Notes: generated by a model not told the origin, from the letters alone. A DNA stretch of 64,000 nt from Chimonanthus salicifolius (GCA_013350335.1 CM023536.1:7150207-7214206), one strand, 5' to 3'. Counted from the stretch's first letter, positions 11,761 to 24,362 are shown. Numbers and translations are program-made.

Positions 11761-14653
11761 ATGGAACGCTCTTTGCTATTGCTTGCATTGGCATTGGCTT
11801 TGCTGGCTTCCACGGCCTCTGCAAAGATTGTAGAGCAAACATTTCATGTAATCAACATACCTCATTACTCTCTCTCTCTCTCTCAAAAAAAAAAATTTGG
11901 TTTTTTTTATTTTTTTTCATGGGTCGATTTTGGAGTTGGTTGAAATTCGATTATTGCAATCACATTGTTAGCATTGTGACATCAGCATTTGGAGTCTGAA
12001 TTCAAATGAGAAATGACTCATTTGAGTTCATTGTTTGAAAACTTAGAGCTCTTTCTTCACTATACAAACAAGCAAAAATAGAGTTCATTGTTTGAAAACT
12101 TAGAGCTCTTTCTTCACTATACAAACAAACAAAAATAGTGTTTTTGTTTAGTTTATAGTGCCCAGTATATAAGGGTTTATTTATCTCTAGAGTTTTTAGT
12201 TGGGGCTTTCTCAGTGTGTGGGAGAGAGAAAAGAAAACAGAGAGAAGACATATACCGTAAAGGGTTAAGAATCCTTTTAACGAGTTGTTCAGATGCAGGA
12301 TGTTGTCGAACCATGTAAATCTTTGTATTCTTGTATGTGATTTGTTTGACTTATTTCACAATACTTTTAAAAGGTCATTCTCACCTTCTAAATACTATTG
12401 CAACTATCACATTTTTTTTTTCTTAATTCAAAAATAGTATTGCATGTGGTTCTCGTGCATTGAATTGGTTTGATAAATTAGGTTGATAAATTCTTTTGTG
12501 GTTTTGAAGAGGTTCTCCATTTTAGTTATCAACTGTCTTTTCTCATTTACTTATTTTTTGCATTCTTTGTTTTGGTTTTCAGGTTGGGAACTTTACTGTT
12601 GAGCCTCTATGTAAAGAACAAGTGATTGTAGGAGTAAATGAGACGCTTCCAGGCCCAGTAGTACGTGTTAATGATGGTGATACTCTTGTTGTTCATGTCT
12701 TAAATGAGTCGCCATACAACATCACAATTCACTGGTAATTCTTCATTTATCATTGTCACAATCATTGAGAGTTAGCACTCATGATCGAATTTAGAAAATT
12801 ATTTCCTGACCTGATTTCACTAATGATACAACTGTGGTGATGTTGCAGGCATGGAGTATTTCAGCTACGAAGTGCCTGGGCAGATGGACCAGCTTATGTA
12901 ACACAATGCCCAATACTTCCTGGAGGAGCTTACACTTACAGATTCAACGTCACTGGACAAGAAGGAACTCTCTGGTGGCATGCCCACACTTCTTTCATCC
13001 GAGCAACTGTTTATGGTGCCATAATCATCCGCCCTCGTGCCGGCCGGTCGTACCCATTCCCTAAACCTCACAGAGAATTCCCTATTATTCTTGGTAATCA
13101 ACAACCCCATCCCTCTCTCTCTCTCTGTCTCTCTCTTTGGTAATGAACATCAATTAATTCTAATAAAATTACAGATTAATTAATTCTAATACATCTATTT
13201 GCAATGGACAGGCGAGTGGTGGGATGCGAATGTGGTGGATTTAGAGAATGCAGCTCAGCAAAATGGGTCTGCACCCCCAATCTCTGACGCATACACCATC
13301 AATGGGAAGGCTGGAGATCTCTACCCATGCAACACCACACGTAAGTTTGCCTCTTCACTTCAACTCAAATCAACAATTTACAAACAAAAAAAAAAAACAT
13401 TTTGCTTTCTTAAAATGCTCTTACTTTCCTGATGAAATTCTTTTATTTGCTTCAGAAAAAACACACAGGATCAAGGTGGTGCAAGGCAAGACCTACATGT
13501 TGAGGATTGTCAATAGTGCTCTTATGAATCAGCTCTTCTTCAAGGTAGCTGGACACAATCTGACGGTCGTCGCCATCGACGCTGCTTACACCAATCCATA
13601 CAACACCGATGTCGTCGTCATAGCCCCTGGTCAAACCACTGATGTCCTCTTCGTCGCCGACCAATCTCCCGGCCGTTACTATATGGCAGCCCACCCCTAT
13701 TCAAGTGCACCCAATCTCGAACCCAACAACTCCACCACTACTGCCATTGTTGAATATGAGAATTCCACCACATCATCTGAGCCCATAATGCCAGTCCTAC
13801 CGGACATCAACGACACACAGACGGCCCACCGATTCTTCACCAATTTAACGGGCCTAGTCAATGGGGAATCGAAGGTACCCAAACAAGTGGACGAGCAGAT
13901 GTTTGTAACAATTGGGCTTGGTCTTGAGCCATGTGGAGTCAATGGCACGTGTGGAGGACCGTCGGGAATGCGCTTTGCTGCGAGCATGAACAACGTGTCA
14001 TTCCAACTACCGTCCACGTTGTCGATGTTGGAAGCCCATTACTTTGGAGTGGATGGGATTTATACACAAGACTTCCCAAATGCGCCTCCAACTGTGTTTG
14101 ATTACACAAATCCCAACTCGAGCACTGCAGAGTTGTGGACCCCAATCAAGGGCACACGTGTGAAGAGATTGGCGTACAATTCAACGGTAGAGATGGTATT
14201 ACAGAACACAGCTATCTTGGGGGTAGAGAACCACCCAATGCATCTGCATGGATTCAATTTCTTTGTAGTCGCACAAGGATTTGGAATTTCAATCGTCCGA
14301 GTGACGAGAGCAAGTTTAATTTGGTAAACCCACAGGAAAGAAACACTATAGCCTGTGCCAGTCGGAGGATGGGCAGTCATCAGATTCCGAGCTGACAATC
14401 CAGGTACTAAAATGCCTGTCATATCTTTCAAAATCACCAAATTTAATCATAAAATCTAATTTTCTCATTATCATATGAAAATAATAGTACCCAAATCTCT
14501 GACTTGAAATTTGAATTTACAGGTGTGTGGTTCATGCATTGTCATCTTGACGCTCATCTACCATGGGGTCTAGATACGGCTTTCCAAGTAGATAATGGTC
14601 CCACCCCTTCGTCAACCCTCCCACCACCACCCAGCGACCTCCCTCGCTGCTAA
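11761..14653 (+). CDS. Laccase gene A, six exons, frameshifted near the 3' end
   Basis: Secreted multicopper oxidase that couples one-electron oxidation of phenols to reduction of O2 to water in the cell wall. Exons: 11761-11847, 12583-12734, 12849-13093, 13212-13340, 13456-14403, 14523-14653, all GT-AG with conserved phases. A signal peptide ([21 protein letters not shown]) is followed by copper motifs HWHG (H79, H81), HAH (H124, H126) and HPMHLH in exon 5. Exon 6 would encode [12 protein letters not shown], with the T1 Cys and an axial Leu. Relative to C and E, one G is missing at about 14281-14284 (GGATTTGGAAT for GGATTTGGGAAT) and one C is added at about 14352. The frame is lost between them and meets TAA at 14325-14327, giving 494 aa without the last copper motif. 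Ignoring both indels gives 563 aa. Either a young pseudogene or an assembly error. It resembles the LAC7/8/9 or LAC14/15 type, but the clade is uncertain. Confidence 0.88.
12024..12137 (+). repeat. 57-bp tandem duplication in intron 1 of gene A
   Basis: Two adjacent, nearly identical 57-bp units (12024-12080 and 12081-12137) both begin GAGTTCATTGTTTGAAAAC. C and E hold one related copy at the matching place, so the duplication is private to A. Confidence 0.85.
12170..12370 (+). mobile_element. LTR-like retroelement remnant in intron 1 of gene A
   Basis: The segment has a TATA-like CAGTATATAAGG, then AACGAGTTGTTCAGATGC and a GTCGAACCATGTAAATC stretch, features common in plant LTRs. Reverse-complement counterparts sit in intron 1 of C (30420-30620) and E (50600-50800), so the insertion predates the split of A from C and E. 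The class is inferred and no flanking duplication was found. Confidence 0.4.
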
Positions 14654-14904
14654 GGGGACAGAGCCTTTTTGTTTGCCGTCTTCATCGTTGTTATCGTCAC
14701 CATTATAGAAGCATCATCTTGTCAGTTGGATGTTGATGTTCGGACAAGATCTTTTCTCCACATTTTCTATTGGATTTTACATTTATAATAATGTGTCTAT
14801 TTCTTCTTTTCTCATATTTTTAAGATTAAAAGTATTCATAATAAGTCAATTTAATCCATTGTTGTATCAATGAATTGTGTTAAGTGTAATCTTGTAGCTT
14901 TATC

Positions 14905-14910
14905 AATAAA
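14905..14910 (+). terminator. Poly(A) signal of laccase gene A
   Basis: AATAAA lies about 250 bp after the stop codon, followed by GAGACATTGTTTCACG. The same surroundings follow B, C, D and E, which supports a real 3' end. Confidence 0.7.
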
Positions 14911-14929
14911 TGAGACATTGTTTCACGTT

Positions 14930-16440
14930 TTTATTTTTATGGAAGCAGTAGAAATGTGGATTGCATTTTCTTAATGAATGTTTTGATTTGTTGTTTGAGA
15001 TGAAGAAAAAAGTGTTAGAATAAAAATTAGGGTATTTAAAATTCAATTATAAAGCTTAATTTGATAGGGTTATGGTGATAATGAAATGAAAAATGAAAAA
15101 ATTACAAAAAATCATACACACTAGTTTTGGCCTATAAAATCAAACATAGAATGTTCATAGACCAATAAATTACACTTATATTTATATGGGCCACTTAATA
15201 AAGACATCGTTTATTGGACTTACAAACTATAAGCATGGATTTTAAGATAGATTTCATTTATGCTCTAGTAATTCAATAATATATTATAATCCATATAATC
15301 ATGGGGACTAATTGTTTCCAAATTCCATAATTAAAATTTTCAATCAAAGACCCACTTGTCGTAGTTCAATTTGAGGTTCATCATCTTAAAGCCCATTCAT
15401 GAACTTAGCAGTCCTTTCCTAAGTCCAATCCAAAACTCCATTGAGGCCCAACATGTAAGTTTTATCAAGCCCAATCTCTGAAACCCACTAAGGCTGAAAA
15501 CCTTAGAAGCCCATTAAGGCCCATTTTCTCAAAGGACATTTACACCCCCATCTCTTAAGAGGTCCATTTTCTCAAACTCCATCAAAACTATATTCTTGAA
15601 AGGCCCATTTTTTCAAAGGACATCAAAACCCCATTCGAAAGGGGATGTTTGCCTATTTTCGCATGAGAAAAGAAAAAAAGTCATTTTTATAGGAAAAAAA
15701 TTTCTAGGAAATTGAGATGAGAAACATTTTCCTACGAAATTGAATTATGATTGTTTCCACATGTAAAATCAATAACAAATTTGATATATATTCTGTTATA
15801 AATCACAAAATTAAAGAATTATGTTATGTTTCCACATGTTTGTTTATTTTTTATTTTTCCTTTTTGAGGCGTTATAAGATGAATGGCCACTCCTAGGAAA
15901 AGAGTTACTAGTTAAAACTTTCTTGTCCTTGGACACGGAAACAAAAGAAATTTTTTAAATACTTTTTAGCGCATTTCCTATATAAATATAGATCTTTTTT
16001 TTTTAAAAAAAAAAAACATAACACATTTCTATCATCTATAGTAACTCTCCTAAAAACTTAGTAACTTTTTTTTAAACTTGGAAACCCGTCAATTCCACTT
16101 TGTGGTGATCATAGGTAAAACTCCGAATCTATGACCTCACTCACAAGCACCATGGATCAGGTTAGGCGCAAGGGTTTGAAAACTAGACTTTCCACAAAAG
16201 ATGAGAACATCCAACCATTCGAATAAATAAAGCGATGTGTTACTAAAAACTTAATAACTTAATTTACTAGACACACTGCTCTCTCTCAACATGACTTAAA
16301 AACTGAACAAATGACAATGAGGAATTCATTGCAGAGGGGAAAAAATGGCAACCAAACACACTAGAAATCATTACTCCTACAGCAAATAAGAAATTATATT
16401 AGTGATCACAAAACCATAAAAAGCATGGAAAGACAAAGAT
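14930..16440. other. Intergenic between gene A and the Pro/His-rich gene
   Basis: A patch of GCCCATT/AAGCCCA repeats (15390-15640) looks like decayed repeat DNA. Nothing else is seen. Confidence 0.5.
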
Positions 16441-16450
16441 GAGGGAGTGC

Positions 16451-16456
16451 TTTATT
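16451..16456 (-). terminator. Poly(A) signal of the Pro/His-rich gene
   Basis: AATAAA on the minus strand (CACTGAATAAAGCACTCC), about 105 bp past the TAG. Confidence 0.5.
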
Positions 16457-16559
16457 CAGTGGGAAGCTGACATGACATAATACATAGTAGCACAACAGAG
16501 TAGTAGTAAGTAGTAAGCAGTAGAACATATCAGGGCCCAAGAGGGTAGGCCAATACATT

Positions 16560-16859
16560 CTAACAGTGATGGTGTGGACCATGAGGTCCGCCATGGCCAG
16601 GAGGTTCAGCATGTGGCCCAGGAGGAGGAGGAGGAGCATGGTGAGGTCCTCCTGGTCCTTTGTCAGGTGCAGGAGGCCCATGTGGCTCTGGGTGTGGAGG
16701 TCCATGTGGCTCTGGGTGCGGTGGCCCATGGTGTGGAGGCCCATGTGGCTCTGGGTGTGGAGGCCCATGTGGCTCTGGGTGTGGAGGCCCATGTGGCTCT
16801 GGGTGCGGTGGCCCATGGTGTGGAGGCCCATGTGGCTCTGGAGGTGGATGACGATCCAT
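16560..16859 (-). CDS. Small Pro/His-rich repeat protein, 99 aa
   Basis: Single-exon minus-strand gene, ATG at 16859 and TAG at 16560. The protein starts MDRHPPPEPHGPPHHGPP and is made of PEPHGPPH-type repeats (about 24 bp at DNA level), then a KGPGGPHHAPPPPPGP linker, and ends GPHGPHHHC. No signal peptide, membrane segment or known domain is visible. The function is unknown; His-rich repeats could bind metal, but that is only an inference. A TATA-like CCATATAAG on minus (about 16976-16984), a purine-rich GAA/GAG leader and AATAAA on minus (16451-16456) frame it like a real short transcript. The leader stays open in the same frame upstream of the ATG, but no earlier ATG was found in the stretch checked. 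Overlapping plus-strand frames are repeat shadows. Confidence 0.6.
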   Translation of the reverse strand: MDRHPPPEPHGPPHHGPPHPEPHGPPHPEPHGPPHPEPHGPPHHGPPHPEPHGPPHPEPHGPPAPDKGPGGPHHAPPPPPGPHAEPPGHGGPHGPHHHC

Positions 16860-16975
16860 CTTCTTCTTCTTTTCTTCTTCTTTTTCTCCTTCTTCTTCTT
16901 CTTCCTCTTCCTCTTCCTCTTCCTTGATAGATGAATGGGTTATGGTGTTGCCCTTCTTTGAGGTGCTTCTCTCTC

Positions 16976-16984
16976 TTATATGGA
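16976..16984 (-). promoter_or_regulatory. TATA-like box of the Pro/His-rich gene
   Basis: CCATATAAG on the minus strand, about 120 bp before the proposed ATG. Confidence 0.45.
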
Positions 16985-16999
16985 AACTAGAAAGGGTTG

Positions 17000-18669
17000 G
17001 AGTAGGGAAATAATGGAGTACAAGTCACAAGGGTTGGCTTCTTTCTTATCTACCATTCATAACTACAATTCTTAGTTTTGTTCTGCTTTAGATATGTAAA
17101 TCTTTAAAGTTTCTTCCAATCTAAATAATTGAAGATTCTTTTACTTTTTAATCTATAATTATGGATCAGAGTCATTGGCTCTAATAATTCCTTCTTTACA
17201 AACTTGAAGCCACATATTATTGATGGGAAATTAGACTTGGAAGATAAAACAACTCATTATTTCCTTTCTTTTTCTTTTTTGTCATATTCATTGTTATTTC
17301 AATGCACTCATTGTAATCTTGACCAAACTAGATATGAAAAGATCGAAAGATGATGACTTCCTCTTTTCCTTTAATTAATTTATTTATGAATCATTTGTTT
17401 CTAGGCAAGATTCTAATAGTTTAGATTTTTATTTTTTTTTGAATTTAAGACAATTCAATAGAGTAACATGACGGTCAAGATGTTTGTCTTACGAAATGTT
17501 GTTTTGAATTCGATTCACATTTACTTCCAATAGAGCACTTCTTATAAATTTAATCGATATAGGTGAACTGAAAGATTTACAAATCCTATAAGATTAGTTT
17601 TCACCGTCCTACAATTTTCTATACGTAAATTAAAAAAAGAAAATTTACTTACATTATTCAAAGATAAAGTAGGTTAGTGGCTACCATCAAGTGTGTACGC
17701 GTGGAAGTGGGTAATGAGATAAAGGAGTATAGATAAGATAACTAATATATATACATAAGTGGTTAAGGATCAAGATATGTCGGCAAGCTGTCTCAAAATG
17801 CCACGTGGGATCCAAATCTCGTCGGTGGTAGACGCCGACTTTTTACGCGGATAAAGAATTGCTTTAAATATTTGATTCAAAAGTAAACATTTAAATATAA
17901 GAAGTTATTAATAGATGAAAATGGTCTCTTTTTATATTCTAAATTTTTGAAGAATCATAAAAATTCAACCATAAGTATTCAAAGATTACTAAATAGATTA
18001 TATGTTAATAAAATTTCAGACTAAAATTCAAGATTAATTGACTTGATTTTGGTTGTTCAAATCAGTATCTCTTGACCATAAAATCAAATGAATTTATTAT
18101 AAGTTGTTCAATGACCTTTTTTATCTAGTCAATTGATTTTTTATTATTCTATCAAAAACATTAAAAAAAGGTAAAAATGAAATAAAAACTTAATGTAGCT
18201 GGTCATATATATCCACAGTTGTTTTACATTATATTTATATTATATTAATACTTAAAAATAGAACCTAAAAAAAAAAAAAAAAATGGGCCAAAACTCTACA
18301 AACTTAATAGAGAGAAATTATAAAAATTGATTAAAAATTTACAGTAGCATTTCAATCTCGAAATAGATCTAAATTGACTGACTAATGTAATAAATAAGTA
18401 ATGAATTAAGGGTTGTTAAATCGAATTTGAAATTGACTCTACCTGATTGAAATTATCAACTCTATTGAGATATGTATTTTAAATATTGTGAGTACGTCAT
18501 CATTTACGTGAGTACTATGTCATGCACTACTTCAACGTTTTTATCCCTCCAAACTTTAGATACTTGTTATCTATTGAATTTCACGAACCACATTATTTAA
18601 ATGATTTTTATCATAGAAGATATTATTTTAAAAGTATATGTTATTTTTCTAATAAAAATTTATAAAAAA
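17000..18669. other. Intergenic up to unit 1
   Basis: AT-rich DNA, with one SINE-like repeat at 17462-17610. No gene. Confidence 0.5.
17462..17610 (+). repeat. SINE-like repeat
   Basis: Box A-like CATGACGGTCAAGATGTTTG and box B-like GAATTCGATTCACA about 45 bp later. Related in layout to 6735-6910. Confidence 0.4.
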
Positions 18670-18782
18670 TGTCATTTTAACACTTTTCATTCATCTCAAA
18701 CAACAAATAAATACACTCATCAAGATCATGCATCCACATTTCCCCACTTTCTATAAAAATAACAAAGAGAAACAATGTTTCA

Positions 18783-18788
18783 TTTATT
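18783..18788 (-). terminator. Poly(A) signal of laccase gene B
   Basis: AATAAA on the minus strand (TTTATT on plus), about 260 bp beyond the stop codon, in the context CAATGTTTCATTTATTGATG that is shared with the 3' ends of C, D and E. Confidence 0.7.
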
Positions 18789-19049
18789 GATGAAGCTACA
18801 ATCAAGACTACACTTGAAACAATTCCAATATACAACAATGGAATAATAAGAACATCAATGATTGAATTTACTTATTTTCACAATATGAATACCTTTAATA
18901 AAATTAATTTGAAAAAAGAATACGATAGAAGAAGAAGGCACATTATTATTATTAACGGAAATTCAATGAAATATGCCGGGGAGAAGCCTAGGCCCACTGC
19001 ATCAAATAGAACAAATGATGATAATGACGACGATGACGGCTTTGTTTCC

Positions 19050-22000
19050 TTAACACTGAGGGAGATCGCTGGGTGGTGGTGGGAGGGTTGACAAAGGAGT
19101 CGGGCCATTGTCTACTTGGAAAACCATAGCAAGACCCCACGGTAGGTGAACATCAAGGTGGCAATGCATGAACCACATACCTGTAAATTCAATTTTCAAA
19201 GAATGAGAGATTTGTTTGCTATCACTTTCATGTTAATGAAAAAGAAAGAAAAATAATTTGAGCAAAAATCACATCAATTTTGTATATATTTCTATTTTAT
19301 ATAAGCCTAAACCTAACGCAAGTCGGGTCGGATTTTAATAAATCCAATCCAACCCATATAAAATATTATTGAACTCAACTCGACCCATTTCGGATTTTTG
19401 ACCAGAATTGTTCAACCCTACATAACTCGAATTGCTAATCCGACTCAAACCGAGTGCTAGGCTCAAATTGCGGGCCCAACTCAATTCGATCCGAATTTAG
19501 TTTAGATTCTTTTTTTTCCTTCAACCCAAACCGACTCTAATTTTAAAAATGTAAAACTCAACCCACTTAATTTCTCGAGTCGGATTAAAACCCGAACCAA
19601 GTTTCACCCCTAATTTTATAGTATAGCTTCTGCAATCTTTGGCTTCAATATAGTTGTTCACATGCCCACATATGCCAAGTGGTGAAAAATATGTTATATT
19701 ATTTTTTAATAAAATGAAATGTAATTTTGTACCTGGATTCTTGGCTTGGAATCTGATCACAGCCCATCCCCCCACCGGCACGGCTATGGTGTTTCTTTCT
19801 TGTGGGTGCACCAAATTGAACTTACTCTCGTCCCTCGTACGATTGAAATTCCCAAATCCCTGTGCGAGCACAAAGAAATTGTATCCATGCAGATGCATTG
19901 GGTGGTTCTCCACCCCCAAGATAGCCGTATTCTGAAATACAATTTCCACCGTTGAATTGAAGGCCAATCTCTTCACACGTGTGCCCTTGATTGTGGTCCA
20001 CAACTCTGCACTGTTGCTCAAATTGGGATTTGTGTAATCAAACACGAGTGGAGGTTTGTTGGGAAAGTCTTGTGTATAAATCCCATCCACTCCAAAGTAG
20101 TGGGCCTGCAACATTGACAACGTGGACGGTAGTTGGAATGACACGTTGTTCATGCTTGCAGCCAAACGCATTCCTGATGGTCCTCCACACGTGCCGTTGA
20201 TTTCACAGGGCTCAAGACCAAGCCCAATTGTTACAAACATGTGCTCATCCACATGCTTGGGCACCCTCGATGGCCCACGCACTAGGCCCGTTAAATTGGA
20301 GTAGAATCGGTGGGCCGTGGCTGTGTCGTTGATATCCGGTAGGACTGGCATTATGGGCTCAGATGATTTGGAGTTCTCATATACAACAATCCCAGTAGTG
20401 GTGGAGTTGTTGGCTTCGATATTTGGTGCACTTGAATAGGGGTGAGCTGCCATATAGTAACGGCCCGGAGATTGGTCGGCGACGAGGAGGACATCGGTGG
20501 TTTGACCAGGGGCGACTACGACGACATTGGTGATGTATGGTTTTGTGTAAGCAGCATCAATGGCCACGACCTTCAAATTGTGGTCAGCTATCTTGAAGAA
20601 GAGCTGATTATTGAGAGCAGCGTTGATGATCCTCAACATGTAAGTCTTGCCACGGATCACAGTGATCTTGTGCGTGTCTATTCATACAAATAGAAAAGAT
20701 AGTCTTAATATTGGTAACGAAGAAAAGGGTTGAGAAAATTTCAAAATTTACCTTCTCCATTACAAATTTGAAAAGCCCTTCATTACAAGAGATCGTTTTA
20801 CTTCATTTTTAATGTGAGTTTTTTTTTTTCTTTTATACATTTTCAATATTATAATTATAATATAAGATAAGATAATTTATTACCTTTGGTGTTGCATGGG
20901 TAGAGATCTCCAACCTTCCCATTGATGGTGTATGCGTCAGAGATGGGGGGTGCAGACCCATTTTGTAGAGCCGCATTCTCTATATCCACTACATTTGCAT
21001 CCCACCACTCGCCTGTCCATTGGGAAAGAAAATAATAGTCATGATAGTTGTAAACACAGTTTACCCGAGTTCTTGGCCTGACCCGTTTAAACTCAAAGTT
21101 GAGGAAAAAATCAACAGCAGATTATTTATATTTTCTAAAACTCTGGTAAATTCGGATTAGGTTGGTTTGATTTTAAACTTTCAAGTTCAACCTGACCCGA
21201 ATTTCATGTGGGTTTTTTTCTAACCTGATCTTAAATTTACAAATACATAACCTAGCCTACTGATTTCTCGATTCGGGTCATGAGGGTTAGGTTAAAACCC
21301 GACCCAAATTTCACTCCTCAGTAAATCTAAAGTTGTATTGGATTGATTGACCCGATTAGAAAGAGAGAGAGAGAGAGATGGGGTTGTTAATTACCAAGAA
21401 CAATAGGGAATTCTCTGTGAGGTTTAGGGAATGGATACGACCGGCCAGCACGAGGGCGTATGATTAGGGCACCATAAACTGTTGCTCGAATCCAAGAAGT
21501 GTGGGCATGCCACCAGAGGGTTCCTTCTTGTCCAGTGATGTTGAACCGGTAAGTGTAAGCTCCTCCAGGAAGTATTGGGCACTGGGTTACATAGGCTGGT
21601 CCATCTGCCCACCCACTTCGTATCTGAAATATCCCATGCCTGAACAATCACCACAGCCAGAACGTTGATTTTCATGGTTAGACATAAAAATTTCAGCATT
21701 AGTGAAACTCAACATAGATGAGTTAAGATTTTGATGACAATGAAACAAAGAAAAAGTCTGCGAAATGAAAAAAGATGAAATTTTCATTTGACCAAATGGA
21801 ACATTTTGAATTTTAATTTCTATATATAATGATGATATGCTAAGACATTTTTGTCATTCTTTCATTTCAAAGTTTGAAAAAGATACAATAGAGAAACATG
21901 GCTTGCTAAATTCAATTATGAATATTAAAAATGATTTTGCTAATGATGAAGAAGAGTTACCAGTGAATTGTGATGTTGTATGGTGACTCGTTTAAGACAA

Positions 22001-22896
22001 GAACAACAAGTGTATCGCCCTCATTAACACGTATTACTGGGCCTGGAAGCTTGTCATTCACTGCTACAATCAATTGTTCTTCACATAGAGGCTTCACAGT
22101 CAAGTTCCCAACCTGAAAACAAAAGAAAGAATGCAAAAATAAGTATATGTGAAAAGATAATTGATGAGTAAAATGGATAACCTCTTGAAAACCACATCTT
22201 CAGTGAGTCTTTTCTGATAACAGGCCTTCACTCCAAACTTCCCAATGAAATTCAATGCACGAGAACGACATGCAATAGTATTTTTGAATTAACTAATAAA
22301 AACAAATCTGATAGCGAAAGCCCAACCAAAAGGTGGTGGGGTATTAGAAGATGAGAACCACCTTCAAAAGCAGTATTTTTGTTGGTTTGTATAGTAAAGA
22401 AAGACCTCTAAGTTTTCAAACTTTGGAAGTGACAAAAGCCCTACATTTATTGATTTAAAAAACCTTTCTCTCAATGGTTAGCTTTTGAGTATGAACGCTA
22501 CCTCAAGAATTTTATCATGTACAGTGTGAAAGAAACAAAAGTTCCACATCAGTTAATTCAATAAACCAACGACTCTATATAATACTTGAGGCACTAACCT
22601 CTCAATGGTAAACTTTTGAGATTAAATTCTACTTAAAAAATATTATCATGCCATGAATTTTTAAAACAAATAATGAGCTCGAATGCGTCATTTCTCATTT
22701 AATTGCAATAATCGAATTTCAACCAACTCCAAAATCGACCCATGAAGGAAAAAAAAAGAAAAAAAAAAACAATTTTTTTTGAGAGAGAGTAATGGGGTAT
22801 GTTGGTTACATGAAATGTGTGCTTGACAATCTTTGCAGAGGCCGTTGAAGCCAGCAAGGCCAATGCCAATGCAAGCAATAGCAAGGAGCGATCCAT
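19050..22896 (-). CDS. Laccase gene B, intact, 562 aa
   Basis: Secreted plant laccase for phenolic radical coupling in the apoplast (lignin, flavonoid or other polyphenols; substrate not readable). Exons in coding order: 22896-22810, 22112-21961, 21639-21395, 21012-20884, 20677-19733, 19180-19050, with GT-AG junctions. The start is the ATG of [17 protein letters not shown], a signal peptide. Copper ligands: H79 and H81 in HWHG, H124 and H126 in WWHAH, HPMHLH at about 463-468, and [12 protein letters not shown] with H525, C526, H527, H531 and axial L536. The protein ends in [10 protein letters not shown], the usual tail for the family. No stop or frameshift is seen. D is its paralogue in the second unit, about 2-3% different in exon 5 by eye. 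Intron 5 carries a hAT-type MITE and intron 3 a related remnant. Confidence 0.95.
19302..19612. mobile_element. GGGTCGG-type hAT MITE in intron 5 of gene B
   Basis: ATTTTATA flanks both ends (19294-19301, 19613-19620). Ends TAAGCCTAAACC and GTTTCACCCCTA. The same insertion is in D (38771-39162), so it predates the duplication; the B copy lacks about 80 bp of interior. Confidence 0.85.
21063..21320. repeat. GGGTCGG-type MITE remnant in intron 3 of gene B
   Basis: CCCGAGTTCTTGGCC at the left and GACCCAAATTTCACTCCT at the right. D has the same (about 40990-41245). Confidence 0.55.
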
Positions 22897-23076
22897 ATTG
22901 GAATGGAAACCAAAGGAATAAGAGAGATGAAGCAAAGGAAAGCTTTACTTCTCTATTTGAATCTTACTAAGATTCTTTTAAGGACAATAGAAAGAGAAAA
23001 TCTGTCTCAAATATCTGTGTATCGATTGATATTCAAGTCTTACAAATTTAGAGCAGAAACAAGAGTAATGATGAGA

Positions 23077-23083
23077 TTATATA
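23077..23083 (-). promoter_or_regulatory. TATA box of laccase gene B
   Basis: TATATAA-type box on the minus strand, about 185 bp before the start codon, in the shared context GATGCCTATATAAT. Confidence 0.65.
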
Positions 23084-23409
23084 GGCATCAAAGGCTCCCA
23101 CAGATTGCGTGAGTGCTTAGATCATGACCAGGAAATTTTGGCATGGGAAGACATGGTAAAAGAAAACTGAGGAGAAGTAAAAGATTGGAAGAGAAACAGT
23201 CCTTCAAGAAATCGTTTTGATGTTTCCTCTCTGGACATGACTCACGTTGCCACCAGTTTTGTAAAAAAAAAAAAAACTCTATGAAGACTTTTCTAAACTA
23301 GATTAACCAATCAGAAATGTCATTAAATGAATTAATGGCCTACTTTATTGGGTCTCATATAAAAAGAACAATATGAATATTTCTTATACGAAATTTCAAC
23401 TCTATCTGA

Positions 23410-23760
23410 TTATCATATCTCTTGATTTTAAACTTTTAAATGATTTATACTTTTCTTTGAACTAAAAGGATAAGATCATTCAAGAGGGGAAACCCCAAAA
23501 AAGATTACAAAAGTATACATGTATAGCTCGATTGACATTCTGAGAAGTATGTTGGTCCAGAGGATGATCTGTGAGCCAATGGAGGAGATTGGACCAAATT
23601 GGGTCCTCCTTGGAAGCAATGTTGATATCAGCAATATGGAAAGTGGCTAGCAGATCCTCAGATACAACAGCAGTGACCATGCTTCCCATCTGCATGAGAA
23701 GGGATCAGAAATGATTTATTACCATAATTTAGAAGCCAAAATTATATGAATTGGAACATC
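23410..23760. mobile_element. Unit-1-only insertion, possible LINE 3' fragment
   Basis: Sequence present upstream of B and missing at the matching place in unit 2 (about 43690-43720). The minus strand has an open stretch of 71 codons (WSNLLHWLTDHPLDQ) and ends in TTTTGTAATC. Class uncertain. Confidence 0.35.
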
Positions 23761-24340
23761 TATTGATATTGAAAATACAACATATCCGTGTAACTATCTA
23801 TCAAATGAACCTAAATTTGAAGTACCCACGATTCATTTAGTGGCATATCTCGTTAGTGTATCTCGCTAATAAAATCTCACTAACCTAACTCTTGTGAAAA
23901 CAGATCAATTTAAATGTTTGACTAGGATTATTACTTCATACTTGTTAGTATGTATTTTTCTTTTATTACTACATGTCTGATTATTTTAAATATCTAGTGA
24001 TTATAATTTTTACCTCTACAAATCAAATATTTAAAACTTAAGCATTTGACTAGTGTAAATCATAAGTTGATCTCAATCTCTTAATTTAAATATTCAGTTA
24101 AAAATTCTTTAAACATTTTTCACTCAAGTAATAAGAATCATTCTCACTATCATCTAAAAACAATCGAAGAATAACATTTCTCTATTCTTTTAAGTTTAGA
24201 GTCTCCAATATCAAAATTTACCAATTTAACTTAAAAATATTTAATGAGAATTACTGCTTACATAAATCTAAATATAATTTTTTTTATCTTATGTTAATTA
24301 AACTTTGGAACAGGGTCCAACCCAATTTTATATAAATCTT

Positions 24341-24362
24341 AGTTGTCCAACCTCAGCTCTAC
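24341..24362 (-). promoter_or_regulatory. Conserved distal upstream block of gene B
   Basis: GTTGTCCAACCTCAGCT on the plus strand, about 1.45 kb upstream of the B start codon, followed by CTACCAGTCTTTTG. Counterpart of the blocks in A, C, D and E. Confidence 0.45.

Noticed and set aside
13452..14440. Long minus-strand open frames across exon 5 of gene A (and mirrored ones over B-E)
   Set aside because: They are antisense shadows of the conserved laccase exon 5 and repeat in every copy with no independent features.
16566..16934. Plus-strand frames rich in Gly/Cys or Met/Trp/Arg over the Pro/His gene
   Set aside because: They are other frames of the same 24-bp repeat; the minus frame has promoter and poly(A) signals.
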